A DNA stretch of 48,653 nt from Verrucomicrobiota bacterium (lineage in GTDB: Bacteria > Verrucomicrobiota > Verrucomicrobiia > Chthoniobacterales > UBA10450): contig QHMY01000040.1 of the NCBI GenBank assembly GCA_003218305.1, positions 1 to 48,653 of the forward strand, read 5' to 3'. Positions 1-8,932 of this stretch are shown here, piece after piece (position 1 is the first letter of the stretch; each line of letters opens with the position of its first letter). Both the position numbers and the translations under genes were made by a program. The notes below the pieces were generated by a model that did not search any database, was not told the origin of the DNA, and was given only the letters and a program-made list of their open reading frames with translations.

Positions 1-762
1 GTTCGCCTGCATGAATGCATTGATTTGGTCGGCAATCTCACCTTTGTAATAAGCGTCCCGCCCTTTCTCGCCGATCAGGCGCAGGTTGCGGGCGAGCGCT
101 GGATTCTTAAAGATGTCCCCTTTTGCCGGCGTGCGCCCTTTGCCGTCGACCGTATAGGTTTCGAGAAACCCTCCCGGTAAATCTTTGTACAGTTCGGGAC
201 CCAAGTGCCAATAAAACGCGATGAGCTCCGTGACCGGAAAACCTTCCTCAGCATACTTCGCCGCAGGAGCCAGATCTTCGCTGAGCTTGAGTTTGCCGAA
301 TTTCTTATGCAATTCGCTCCAGGCATCCACTGTTCCCGGCACGCTGATGGGCAGCATGCCGCGCGGCGGAATGGTGGTGCGGTGCAACTTGTCGAGCTCG
401 GCTTTCATCTGCTCGTAACTCAAGCCCAGCGGTGAGCGGCCGCTGCCGTTCAAACCGTAGAGTTTGTTCTCCTTGGCGCTGTAAACGATGGCGAAGAGGT
501 CGCCGCCGATGCCGTTCGAGACCGGCTCCATTAATCCGAGAGTGGCGTTGGCCGCGATGGCGGCGTCGACCGCGCTTCCGCCCCGTTTCAGAACGTCGAG
601 CCCAACCTGGGTCGCGAGCGGGACACTGGTGCAAACCATGCCGTGACGGGCGAGGACTTCTGAACGCGTGGCAAACGGCTTGCCCGTGATGCGATCGATT
701 TGCGCCGGTAACCGCGATAAAGTGATGGAGAAGAACAACGCGAGAATTGCGAAGCGGCTCAT
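1..762 (-). CDS. ggt: gamma-glutamyltransferase, N-terminal part (partial)
   Basis: Reading from ATG at 762 towards base 1 gives 254 open codons that run off the left edge, so the C-terminus is missing. The first 21 residues form a signal peptide (MSRFAILALFFSITLSRLPA). The mature part reads as the large subunit of a gamma-glutamyltranspeptidase: HGMVCTSVPLATQVG, then GGSAVDAAIAANATLGLMEP, GIGGDLFAIVY, and SVPGTVDAWSELHKKFGKL near residue 140. The family cleaves gamma-glutamyl bonds of glutathione in the periplasm and self-processes at a Thr. That Thr and the small subunit lie outside the window. It follows the LolC-like gene on the same strand after about 57 bases. Acylase-type relatives of the family cannot be excluded. 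Confidence 0.9.
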   Translation of the reverse strand, partial: MSRFAILALFFSITLSRLPAQIDRITGKPFATRSEVLARHGMVCTSVPLATQVGLDVLKRGGSAVDAAIAANATLGLMEPVSNGIGGDLFAIVYSAKENKLYGLNGSGRSPLGLSYEQMKAELDKLHRTTIPPRGMLPISVPGTVDAWSELHKKFGKLKLSEDLAPAAKYAEEGFPVTELIAFYWHLGPELYKDLPGGFLETYTVDGKGRTPAKGDIFKNPALARNLRLIGEKGRDAYYKGEIADQINAFMQAN

Positions 763-819
763 TTTGGAAACTCCCACCTCAATCGGCGCCCGACAAGCCT
801 GTCGCCGCCTTTCCGGCCA

Positions 820-2097
820 TCACTCGTAGCGCAGCGCTTTTACCGGATCGAGCCGCGCCGCCCGATAAGCCGGGATCAACGCAAAGATCCAGCAGATGAC
901 AAAGGCGCTGATGCAAATAATTGCGACGTCCCGGGGCACCACTTCCGCCGGAATTTGCGAAAACTGGTAAACCTGTTTTGGAAAAACCTCGATGTGAAGC
1001 GTATTGGCCAGCCATTGGCTGAATTCATTTCGATAACGGATCAGCGTCATGCCCAACCCCAGACCGGCCAGGGTTCCGAAAATACCCACGACCACACCTT
1101 GACCGAGGAAGACCCAAACGATCTGCCAGATGTTGGCGCCAATTGCTTTCATAATCCCGATGTCGCGGGTTTTTTGCACTGTTACGGTGATGAGCGTGTT
1201 CATGATGCCGAAGGCGGCGACGATCACGATGAAGAAGAGGAGGAAAAACATTACGGTTCGCTCCAGCCGAACGGCCTCGAAATACTGGCTGTTCATGTCG
1301 ATCCAGGTTTGGGCAAATTGCGGAGGCTCAAGAAACTCTTGGATATCGCGCTTCACGGCTTCCGCGCCGTACGGATCCACCGTCTTGACCGTGATGCCGT
1401 GAAGGGCATCCCCTAGTCCGTACAGTTCCTGGCCAATGTAAACGGGCACGAGCAGGAATTCCGAATCGTGCATGTAATGGCCGGTTTCGAAAATGCCGGT
1501 GACGGTCAATTCCTTGGGCAGGACGACTTCCCGCAATTTATCGATGGCCTGGCGCTCGTCGGGTCCCTTGGTCTTTTCCAGGAGGATTTCACCGAGATTC
1601 CCCGGAGAATAGATCGTCAACTTGTCGCCCACGTCGATATGGAGTTTCCGGGCCAATTCCACCCCGAGCACAGTCGATTCTCCTTCGAGATCGAGCGTGC
1701 CTTTCTTCATGAATTTTTTCAACGGCACAACCTTCTCCTCCTCGACCGGATCGATCCCGCGAATCAATGGCGCTAATCTCTGATTCCTGAACTCGACGAT
1801 GACGGGGCCTTGGACGTAGGGTGCCGTCCCGACGACTCCGGGGGTGTTCCGGATTTTCACCGTGAGCTCCCGCCAATCGCGCAGGACATCCTCACTGCCA
1901 ACGAGAATGTGGGCGTCAAAATCGATCACCTTCTGCCGCAGTTCGCGGTCGAATCCCGTCATCACGGAAATGACGAGGATGAGGACGGTGACACCCAGCA
2001 TGACACCCGCCATGGAAATGAGGGTAATGATCGAGACGAAGGTGCGCTTCGGTTTGAGATAACGAAGCGCGAGAAAGAAGCTGAACGGCAGTTTCAA
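820..2097 (-). CDS. lolC: LolC/LolE-type lipoprotein-releasing ABC permease
   Basis: This 425-residue protein has the layout of LolC/LolE and the wider FtsX/MacB permease superfamily. A first membrane helix lies at about residues 20-45 after the basic motif RYLKPKRTFVS. A large periplasmic domain follows (about 46-275), then three C-terminal helices between about 280 and 410. The end RAARLDPVKALRYE is the usual C-terminal signature of this family. The permease works with a LolD-type ATPase to extract lipoproteins from the inner membrane. No ATPase is visible here; it may lie elsewhere. Length is normal (about 410-430). Assignment to LolC rather than LolE is not decided by the sequence. Confidence 0.88.
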   Translation of the reverse strand: MKLPFSFFLALRYLKPKRTFVSIITLISMAGVMLGVTVLILVISVMTGFDRELRQKVIDFDAHILVGSEDVLRDWRELTVKIRNTPGVVGTAPYVQGPVIVEFRNQRLAPLIRGIDPVEEEKVVPLKKFMKKGTLDLEGESTVLGVELARKLHIDVGDKLTIYSPGNLGEILLEKTKGPDERQAIDKLREVVLPKELTVTGIFETGHYMHDSEFLLVPVYIGQELYGLGDALHGITVKTVDPYGAEAVKRDIQEFLEPPQFAQTWIDMNSQYFEAVRLERTVMFFLLFFIVIVAAFGIMNTLITVTVQKTRDIGIMKAIGANIWQIVWVFLGQGVVVGIFGTLAGLGLGMTLIRYRNEFSQWLANTLHIEVFPKQVYQFSQIPAEVVPRDVAIICISAFVICWIFALIPAYRAARLDPVKALRYE

Positions 2098-2209
2098 AAC
2101 GGCGATACGGTGGTCGGGATCACGTTACAATTCCAGAACGGAAATTCTGCCCAGTCCGCGCCTTCCTGATCAGGATCGGGATGAGGATCAAGAGCAGGAG
2201 AGAAAACGG

Positions 2210-2590
2210 TTACTCCTTGAGCGCGTGGGCCTTCAGCTCTTCGAGCGTCACGAACTCGATGGCGGAGGAATGCGTCGCCTCAAGATCCACGGGTGGAGCG
2301 ACACCGCGCTGCAGAGCTTCCTGATAACGTGCCGCACACAGGCACCATTTGTCGCCCGGCTCGAGACCGGGAAAATCCCACTCGGGATGCGGCGTAACCA
2401 GGTCGTTTCCCTGAAAAACAGAATCATCGAGAAACTCCCGGGTTACCTTCACGCATACCGTATGCTGCCCGACATCCTCCATACCGGTCCGGCAATATCC
2501 GTCTCGATAAAATCCCGTCATCGGGTCGCGGCAACAGCACTTCAGCTCGGTCCCCAAAACATTCGTCGGCATGCCGGAACAATAGCACAT
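2210..2590 (-). CDS. DUF2237 family protein
   Basis: This 126-residue cysteine-rich protein matches the DUF2237 family from end to end. It has NVLGTELKCCCRDPMTGFYRDGYC near the start, the segment TGMEDVGQHTVCVKVT, then GNDLVTPHPEWDFPGLEPGD and WCLCAARYQEAL, ending with LEATHSSAIEFVTLEEL. The function of the family is unknown. The conserved Cys residues suggest metal or redox chemistry, but that is inference. The start could be ATG at 2590 or the internal ATG at 2572 just before PTNVLG. It is divergent from rtcB with only about 32 bases between the starts, so the two may share a compact promoter region. Confidence 0.85.
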   Translation of the reverse strand: MCYCSGMPTNVLGTELKCCCRDPMTGFYRDGYCRTGMEDVGQHTVCVKVTREFLDDSVFQGNDLVTPHPEWDFPGLEPGDKWCLCAARYQEALQRGVAPPVDLEATHSSAIEFVTLEELKAHALKE

Positions 2591-2622
2591 TGGATTAGTC
2601 CCAGCCTATTTGCGGAAAGCTA

Positions 2623-3792
2623 ATGAAAACCAAGATTTTCGGAGAACACGATGACGCCACGATCGCGCAAATTGACCGGTGCGTCGCGGCCGGTGGCGAC
2701 CGAGCGGTCCTGTGCGCCGATGGCCATAAGGGTTACGCCCAACCAATCGGAGGCGTCGTGGCTTATAAGGACAAGATTTCGCTCTCGGGCGTAGGGTTTG
2801 ACATCGCCTGCGGAAACCTCGCCATCCGGACAGATGCCACTCGCGCGCAAGTCGCGCCGGCCATGGAAGCAATCATGAACGATGTCGTGCGGGATATCTC
2901 GTTCGGCGTCGGCCGCACGAACAAGACTCGGATCGATCACCCATTATTTGATGATCCCGCCTGGGCCTTGCGGCCCCTGGCCGAATTGAAGCAAACCGCG
3001 GCGGCGCAACTGGGCACTGTCGGTGGCGGCAATCATTACGTCGATATCTTCGCCGATGAGGCCGATCGAATTTGGGTCGGAGTGCATTTCGGATCGCGCG
3101 GCCTCGGGCACAAAACCGCGACTCACTTTCTGAAGGAGGCCGGCGGAAAGGACGGAATGGATGTGGCACCGACGATCGTTTCCGACGACTCCCCATTAGG
3201 CGAAGATTACCTTGCGGCGATGACTCTCGCGGGTCGTTACGCTTATGCCGGCCGCGAAGCAGTAGCGCGCCATGTCGTGCACGGAATTCTGCACGCCCAA
3301 ACCCTGGAGGAGATCCACAACCATCACAACTTTGCCTGGCGGGAAGAACACCTCGGCGAATCATACTGGGTCGTGCGCAAAGGGGCGACGCCGGCATTTC
3401 CCGGCCAAAAGGGCTTTGTCGGTGGAAGCATGGGCGACGATGCCGTTATCGTGGAAGGCCTGGATTCGCCGGTTTCGCGGGCCGCCCTTTTTTCCACGGT
3501 CCACGGGGCCGGGCGAGTCATGTCGCGGACTGCGGCGAAAGGCCGATTCGTCAAGGTTGGCGGCAAACGGATTCGAATGGAAGGCCTCGTCAGGCACGAC
3601 GAGATGATCCGCTGGATCGCCGAGAAAGGGGTGGTGCTGCGCGGGGGCGATCTCGACGAAGCACCGCAAGCGTATCGGCGCCTGCCGGACGTCCTTGCAG
3701 CGCATGCCGGCACGATCCGGATCCTGCATACCTTGACGCCCCTGGGCGTGGCGATGGCGGGAAAGGATGTGGTCGACCCTTACAAAGACTGA
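2623..3792 (+). CDS. rtcB: RtcB family RNA-splicing ligase
   Basis: This 389-residue protein carries the RtcB signature set. GVGFDIACGN holds the Asp and Cys metal ligands. GTVGGGNHYVDIF and VGVHFGSRGLGH carry metal-binding His residues. HNHHNFAWREEH and a late HGAGRVMSRTAAKG follow; the His of HGAGR is the guanylylated residue in characterised RtcB. The enzyme joins RNA 2',3'-cyclic phosphate or 3'-phosphate ends to 5'-OH ends using GTP and Mn2+, and serves tRNA and rRNA repair. Length fits the shorter bacterial forms. The Hsp70 gene begins about 30 bases downstream on the same strand, which suggests co-transcription. No RtcA, RtcR or archease gene is adjacent. Confidence 0.95.
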   Translation: MKTKIFGEHDDATIAQIDRCVAAGGDRAVLCADGHKGYAQPIGGVVAYKDKISLSGVGFDIACGNLAIRTDATRAQVAPAMEAIMNDVVRDISFGVGRTNKTRIDHPLFDDPAWALRPLAELKQTAAAQLGTVGGGNHYVDIFADEADRIWVGVHFGSRGLGHKTATHFLKEAGGKDGMDVAPTIVSDDSPLGEDYLAAMTLAGRYAYAGREAVARHVVHGILHAQTLEEIHNHHNFAWREEHLGESYWVVRKGATPAFPGQKGFVGGSMGDDAVIVEGLDSPVSRAALFSTVHGAGRVMSRTAAKGRFVKVGGKRIRMEGLVRHDEMIRWIAEKGVVLRGGDLDEAPQAYRRLPDVLAAHAGTIRILHTLTPLGVAMAGKDVVDPYKD

Positions 3793-3822
3793 CGTCATTG
3801 CGCGATTCAGGATGACAGGCCG

Positions 3823-5625
3823 GTGCGCTGCCCGTTAATTCGTGACGTGGACGACATTGTTGGAATCGATCTGGGCACAACAAATTCGCTCATCGGCGTG
3901 ATGGACTCGGGGTTTCCCATCCTCATCGCGGACGCTGGTGGCGCGCGTCTGACTCCGTCCGTCGTTCATTTTCCGAGCGATGGGTCGCCATTCACGGGAC
4001 AGACGGCGGCGCGCATGCGAACGCTCAAACCGGCCCAGACCGTCTATTCCATCAAGCGATTCATGGGCCTGCGTGGTGGGGAACTGCGCGAGAAAGATAC
4101 CGACGTTTCCTACGAGATCGACCGCCGGCGCGGGCAACCGGTGCGCGTTGTCGCAAACGGCCACCCCTACGCTCCTGAAGAGATTTCCGCCCTGATCCTG
4201 CAAAAACTGAAGTCCGACGCCGAACGAGCGCTGGGTCGGCCGATCTCGCGAGCGGTCGTCACTGTCCCCGCCTACTTCAATGACGCCCAACGAAACGCGA
4301 CCAAACGCGCCGGCGAGCTCGCCGGTCTTACGGTGGAGCGCATCGTCAATGAACCTACAGCGGCGGCACTGGCCTACGGCCTCGACAAGCTTAAGGACCG
4401 CTCGAAGATCGCAGTTTTCGACTTGGGCGGCGGCACCTTCGATGTCTCAATTCTTGAATTGAACAACGGCGTCTTCGAAGTGCTGGCGACCAATGGAAAT
4501 ACCCGCCTCGGGGGCGACGACATCGATCGAGCGTTGCTCGATTCGATTTCGGATACCGAACACCGAACACCGGAGAGTTTGGCGAGACTCCTGGATGCTC
4601 TGATTGCAGCGAAACATCGGCTCTCGACGGAGGAAACCGTTTCGCTCGACCTTCCGTTTTTTGACGGCAGCAAAAACCTGCACTTCGATCTTGGGCGAGA
4701 AGAACTGGAGAAAATCGCGCGCCCGATTATCGAACAGACGCGCGCTCATTGCCTTCGCTCTCTGGCCGATGCCAGGCTGGCGCCCGCGGATCTCGACGAG
4801 GTGATCCTGGTCGGCGGCGCCACCCGCATGCCGTTGGTAAGAAACATTGTCGGCGAGATTTTCGGACGCGAACCGAATCTCTCCCAAAACCCGGATGAGA
4901 CCGTGGCAATTGGAGCGACGATTCAAGCCGGCATTTTGTCGGGAGCGGTCCGCGATGTCGTGCTCCTGGATGTGACCCCGCTGTCGTTGGGCATCGAAAC
5001 GTTTGGTGGATTGATGAACGTCATTATTCCGCGCAATTCGACAATTCCGATCAAAGCGGGCGAGATGTTTACCACGGCCGTAAACCACCAGCGGTCAATG
5101 TCGATCAAGATTCTGCAGGGCGAACGCGAGATGGCGCGGGATAATTGGCCTCTCGGTCAGTTCGAGATTGAATTCGAGCCTGCTCCTAAGGGAGTAGCCC
5201 GCGTGGGGGTCCAATTGGAGATCGACGCGAATGGAATCCTTCATGTCCTGGCCCGCGACACAAAAACCGGCGGGGAAAAAACAGTTGAGATCACGACCGC
5301 GGTCGATGTCTCGGACGAGGCAGTCGAGGCGATGATCTCTGAATCGCTCGACCACGCTTTCGATGACATGAGCGAGCGCGTTTGGACCGAAGCAAAATTA
5401 AAGGCGGAAGAAATGCTTGGGGCGGTCGAGGCCGCCTTTACACGCGTGGGCGAATCCATCGACCCCACCGAGAAGGAAACGATCTTAAGTGCCGCAGCAA
5501 AACTGCGAGAAGCGTTGGACACCAACGACACCAGGCGGCTCCAGGCCGCCAATGCCGTTCTTGACGATGCCACCCAGGGGCTCGCCGCCGCGGTCGTGGA
5601 AAAGGCGATGCAGGCTGCGCGCTAG
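3823..5625 (+). CDS. DnaK/HscA-like Hsp70 chaperone
   Basis: A 600-residue Hsp70. The ATPase domain has the phosphate-1 motif VGIDLGTTNSLIGV near residue 13, VPAYFNDAQRNATKRAGELA, IVNEPTAAALAYG, FDLGGGTFDVS and VGGATRMP. The substrate-binding domain follows from about 380 (LLDVTPLSLGIETFGG, then IPIKAGEMFTTAVNHQRSM) with a short helical lid. It is about 40 residues shorter than E. coli DnaK and its C-terminus lacks an EEVD-like or acidic tail. The start is GTG at 3823; GTG at 3847 would give a protein beginning just before DDIVGIDLG. No dnaJ or grpE gene is adjacent. It sits about 30 bases behind rtcB and converges with a TPR gene. It is probably a secondary Hsp70 and not the housekeeping DnaK. 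Confidence 0.93.
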   Translation: MRCPLIRDVDDIVGIDLGTTNSLIGVMDSGFPILIADAGGARLTPSVVHFPSDGSPFTGQTAARMRTLKPAQTVYSIKRFMGLRGGELREKDTDVSYEIDRRRGQPVRVVANGHPYAPEEISALILQKLKSDAERALGRPISRAVVTVPAYFNDAQRNATKRAGELAGLTVERIVNEPTAAALAYGLDKLKDRSKIAVFDLGGGTFDVSILELNNGVFEVLATNGNTRLGGDDIDRALLDSISDTEHRTPESLARLLDALIAAKHRLSTEETVSLDLPFFDGSKNLHFDLGREELEKIARPIIEQTRAHCLRSLADARLAPADLDEVILVGGATRMPLVRNIVGEIFGREPNLSQNPDETVAIGATIQAGILSGAVRDVVLLDVTPLSLGIETFGGLMNVIIPRNSTIPIKAGEMFTTAVNHQRSMSIKILQGEREMARDNWPLGQFEIEFEPAPKGVARVGVQLEIDANGILHVLARDTKTGGEKTVEITTAVDVSDEAVEAMISESLDHAFDDMSERVWTEAKLKAEEMLGAVEAAFTRVGESIDPTEKETILSAAAKLREALDTNDTRRLQAANAVLDDATQGLAAAVVEKAMQAAR

Positions 5626-5644
5626 TTCTCGTTGTAGCCCGCAA

Positions 5645-7429
5645 TTACGGAGTCGCTGTCTGGCTCGGTGCGGCGGCCCTGGCTTTCGCCTGCGCCTCGT
5701 CGAGCAGCTTTTTTTCCTCCGGGAAAATTGGACCGGATTGCGCGGCTGACACGTATTCCTGGGCGAGGCCGATCTGATTTCCATCGAGGAGCAAGAGGGC
5801 CGCATAGACTGCGGCATGGGGATCGTGCAATCCCTCCGGGGGCAATTGTTTCAGGATCTCGATTCCTTCGTCCGAGCGGCCAAGGCGGTAAAGTGAGAAG
5901 GCATACGTTATCGCGGCGTTCACCTCTCTCGGCGCGCGGTCATATGCTTCCTTCGCAACCCGGTGTCCTTCTGCCGCATTCTGATCGATCAAAAGAGCCA
6001 GACGGGCGTAATCCGCGGCCAGGCTGGTTTCGTTAGGTGAGTTCTCGTGCAAACGCTGCGCGGTGCGATGGAGATTCGGCAGATCGTTCCTGGCGCGGTA
6101 AATCCGGAAAAGCGCGTCGAGCGCCTCGCGGCGGGCTGGTCCGTCGTTTGAAACCCGGAGCCAAAGTTGCTCGGCCTCGACGGGGAAATTCCATTTCGTG
6201 GCGAGCCGCGCCAGGTGAATCTCGCGCTCAGGCTGATCCGCGGCAGCCTGTTCCGCGGAATGCCAGAGCGATGAAAACTCAGCGCCGGCCGCGGATTGGT
6301 GCGACTGCTTTGAGCCATAGGCCTGATAAGCGAAGCGAAGATATTCCGACTCGTCCCAGGAGTTGCCGCGCGTCCAACGTTTCAAACGCGACCAATTCCT
6401 TGCCTCCACGAAAGCCTGCGCTATCGCGATGGCCGCAGGCGGCTTCGTCGTGATTTCGGAGGGCAGTTTCTCGATCCATTTAAGGACGTCGGCGGCAAGG
6501 CCATTCTCATTCAACCAATCCATCATGCGCGCGAGGTCAGAAGCATTGCGGGCTGCCACCGGCTTCACTTTTTCGAGAAGGACGGCGAATTTTGCCTGGT
6601 CCAGTTTTTGATAAAGTTCCAGGCAAAGGAGGTAGTCACTGAAGGTCACTTGCTGACTCATTTGCAAGTCCTGGGCGAACCCGTCCGCGCGCTCGATCTC
6701 GTTGCGTTCGATCGAATCGCTCAGCAACGCCCGAAGCGACCCGGCCCGAAACCCGGATACCTTACTTAGCTGCTCCAGCACCTCCCGGGCTTCGTCTCTT
6801 TGTTCCGGTACATCCGAGTGAATCCGAAGCACCGCGAGATTAAACCGGTAGACGTCGTTGCCGGGTTCCTGAGTCGCCGCCGCGGCAAAGTGCTGCTCAA
6901 GGTCCGCCTCGTTGCCTTGAGCGCGGGCCAGCCAGCCGGCTACGACATGATAGGCGGCGCGTTCGCGGTCCGCCGGCGCCACGTTTTCCAAAGCTTTCCG
7001 GGCGACATCGAGCTGGCCAAAACGAAGCGCGGCGGAAGCGAGGTTCAGTTGGCTGTCGAGATCTTGCGGCTGGAGCCGGGCGATCTGCCCCCGCCAGGCC
7101 ACAGTCTCGGGCCGGTTCTGTTTCTCGCTCGCCTCCGCCAGGATTTGAAAGGCGGAAAGAGAATTCGGACGCTTCCGCACAACCTCTTGCGCCGCCAGCG
7201 TTGCCCCATTGAAGTCCTGCTGCGCGAGCAAAGCTGTGGCGCGCTTCAAGAGGTGCTTCTCGCGCCAGCTTCCATAGGTCTCAGGGCCGTACGCGAGAAT
7301 GAAAAGGCCGACCGCAAATCCCACCGCGAGGGCGCCCCCCCAGATGGCCGCCCTGGCCGGAGTAAAGCGGCCGGCTCGCAGAGGGTTCTGCCGCCCTTTG
7401 CCTCGAGTCCGTCGAGCGTGCCTTGCCAT
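5645..7429 (-). CDS. membrane-anchored TPR protein
   Basis: A 594-residue protein with a very basic N-terminus (MARHARRTRGKGRQ) and one membrane helix at about residues 30-50 (GGALAVGFAVGLFILAYG). A long alpha-helical solenoid follows, with recurring TPR-like pairs such as ATALLAQQDFNGATLAAQEV, LNLASAALRFGQLDVARKAL and AITYAFSLYRLGRSDEGIEI. It is predicted to face the periplasm. It is the last gene of a minus-strand run (TPR 8933-10774, permease 7473-8879, this gene) with gaps of 43-53 bases, so an operon is likely. Its partner is unknown. TPR proteins usually act as scaffolds for complexes; no specific role can be given. Confidence 0.8.
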   Translation of the reverse strand: MARHARRTRGKGRQNPLRAGRFTPARAAIWGGALAVGFAVGLFILAYGPETYGSWREKHLLKRATALLAQQDFNGATLAAQEVVRKRPNSLSAFQILAEASEKQNRPETVAWRGQIARLQPQDLDSQLNLASAALRFGQLDVARKALENVAPADRERAAYHVVAGWLARAQGNEADLEQHFAAAATQEPGNDVYRFNLAVLRIHSDVPEQRDEAREVLEQLSKVSGFRAGSLRALLSDSIERNEIERADGFAQDLQMSQQVTFSDYLLCLELYQKLDQAKFAVLLEKVKPVAARNASDLARMMDWLNENGLAADVLKWIEKLPSEITTKPPAAIAIAQAFVEARNWSRLKRWTRGNSWDESEYLRFAYQAYGSKQSHQSAAGAEFSSLWHSAEQAAADQPEREIHLARLATKWNFPVEAEQLWLRVSNDGPARREALDALFRIYRARNDLPNLHRTAQRLHENSPNETSLAADYARLALLIDQNAAEGHRVAKEAYDRAPREVNAAITYAFSLYRLGRSDEGIEILKQLPPEGLHDPHAAVYAALLLLDGNQIGLAQEYVSAAQSGPIFPEEKKLLDEAQAKARAAAPSQTATP

Positions 7430-7472
7430 CGCGTTTCTATCCTGCGGGAGACGCGAAACGCAACTCCCGGCG

Positions 7473-8879
7473 CTACGCGTTCGCCGCCCGCTCCGATTCC
7501 TTCACTATGGGAACGTCGTCGACAGCCTCCGCCACTTTTTCGCGCAAGCGGCGACCCCAAACATAACGGGCCAAAAGGACTTTGACCGTAGCCGTAAGAG
7601 GGATGGCAAGAATCGGCCCGAGCAAGCCTCCGATAAGCAGGCCCCAAATGAAAATGGAAACGATCACGGTCATCGGATGCAAACCCACGGAGCTACCGAC
7701 GATGCGCGGGGCGATCAGGATCCCTTCAAGATTTTGCACGACAATAAAAATGATCGTGACCCAAAGCGGGTGGTACCAATCCCCCCATTGGGCCGCGGCG
7801 ATGAGGACAGCCGGCACCCAGCAGACGATGATGCCGACGTAGGGAATCATGGTCAGAATGACCACAAGCACCCCAATCAACGGTGCAAAATTCAACCCGA
7901 CCAGGAAGAAAAGCGCGCTCCCAATGAGCAAGCCGTCGATCAGGCAAACGAGAAGCTGGCCACGGAAGTAGGCGATGATGTAGCTATTGATCTGCGAAAG
8001 GACGGCCGCGACTTCATCTTTCAGGGGCGAATTGCGCAGCGGAAGGTATTCCCGCCAGCTGCGTTCGATCGCGGGCGCTTCCTTCAGAAGGAAAAACAAA
8101 TAGATCGGCACCATGACCAGGCTCAGCAAAAAACCGGTTACTCCCAGGAACCCGCCGATGCTTTGCTTCAGCAGCTCCCAGATTTTCTCGCTTAGATAGG
8201 GCAATTGCCGCTCCAGGTTGGGCAACAGTTTTTGGACCCATTCCTGGATGGCCTGGCGATCTGCCGAGGTAAGCGGGGGGGCAGCAGGGCTGATCGTTTC
8301 CCTTGCCGCTGGCGAAACGGAGGGGTTGGCTGCCACCACGGCAGCCGCAACCGCGGACGACGGCGAAGCCGTTGAAGATGGTTTCGGCGAGGCCGCAGGA
8401 GTGGGTGACGCGAGCAGCCAGTTTACAAAACTTGATGTTGGCGTTGACCCCTTCTTTTCGCGTTTACCACCGCGGTCGCCAAAAATGTGTTCGTAGCGAA
8501 AAATGAGATCGACCACCTGATCGCGCGCTTTGAGCGTGTATTGGGGCAGTTCGCGGGCGACACCCGCCGCCTGCATGGAAACGATCGGGGCGAGCCATGC
8601 GATCAAAACAGCGAGCGAAAGGATCGCGATCGTAAAAACCGCCAGAACTGCCTTCGTCCGGCTCAGCCCATTTGAGGTCAGCTTTGTGATCAGCGGCTCG
8701 AGCAAATAAGCGAGGATGACCGCAATCGCGACCGGAATCAGGATCGGTTGAAGGAATCCGATCACGTTGGCCGCCAGCCAAACGACCGAGCACGCGACCG
8801 TAATGAGTATCACGACGAAAAGCGCCGTGAGCGCGGCCCACATCGTCTTGCGCTGCCAGAGAGTAGGATATTTCGTCAT
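7473..8879 (-). CDS. AI-2E family transporter (PerM/YdiK type)
   Basis: A 468-residue polytopic protein of the AI-2E transporter family (formerly UPF0118). The N-terminal helices cover about residues 13-105, including FLQPILIPVAIAVILAYLLEP. The C-terminal hydrophobic block (about 240-440) includes GVTGFLLSLVMVPIYLFFLL, LLIGSALFFLVGLNFAPLIG, LTMIPYVGIIVCWVPAVLI and GLLIGGLLGPILAIPLTATV. The family includes exporters and Na+/H+ antiporters, so autoinducer-2 transport should not be assumed. An unusual Ser/Pro/Ala-rich linker of about 70 residues is inserted near residues 140-215, in the loop where relatives have a helical soluble region. It sits between two TPR genes in an apparent operon. Confidence 0.88.
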   Translation of the reverse strand: MTKYPTLWQRKTMWAALTALFVVILITVACSVVWLAANVIGFLQPILIPVAIAVILAYLLEPLITKLTSNGLSRTKAVLAVFTIAILSLAVLIAWLAPIVSMQAAGVARELPQYTLKARDQVVDLIFRYEHIFGDRGGKREKKGSTPTSSFVNWLLASPTPAASPKPSSTASPSSAVAAAVVAANPSVSPAARETISPAAPPLTSADRQAIQEWVQKLLPNLERQLPYLSEKIWELLKQSIGGFLGVTGFLLSLVMVPIYLFFLLKEAPAIERSWREYLPLRNSPLKDEVAAVLSQINSYIIAYFRGQLLVCLIDGLLIGSALFFLVGLNFAPLIGVLVVILTMIPYVGIIVCWVPAVLIAAAQWGDWYHPLWVTIIFIVVQNLEGILIAPRIVGSSVGLHPMTVIVSIFIWGLLIGGLLGPILAIPLTATVKVLLARYVWGRRLREKVAEAVDDVPIVKESERAANA

Positions 8880-8932
8880 GCGGTGTAACGCGAAACCAGC
8901 GCTTCGCGGCGACGCCGTTCAGGCGTTCCCGG

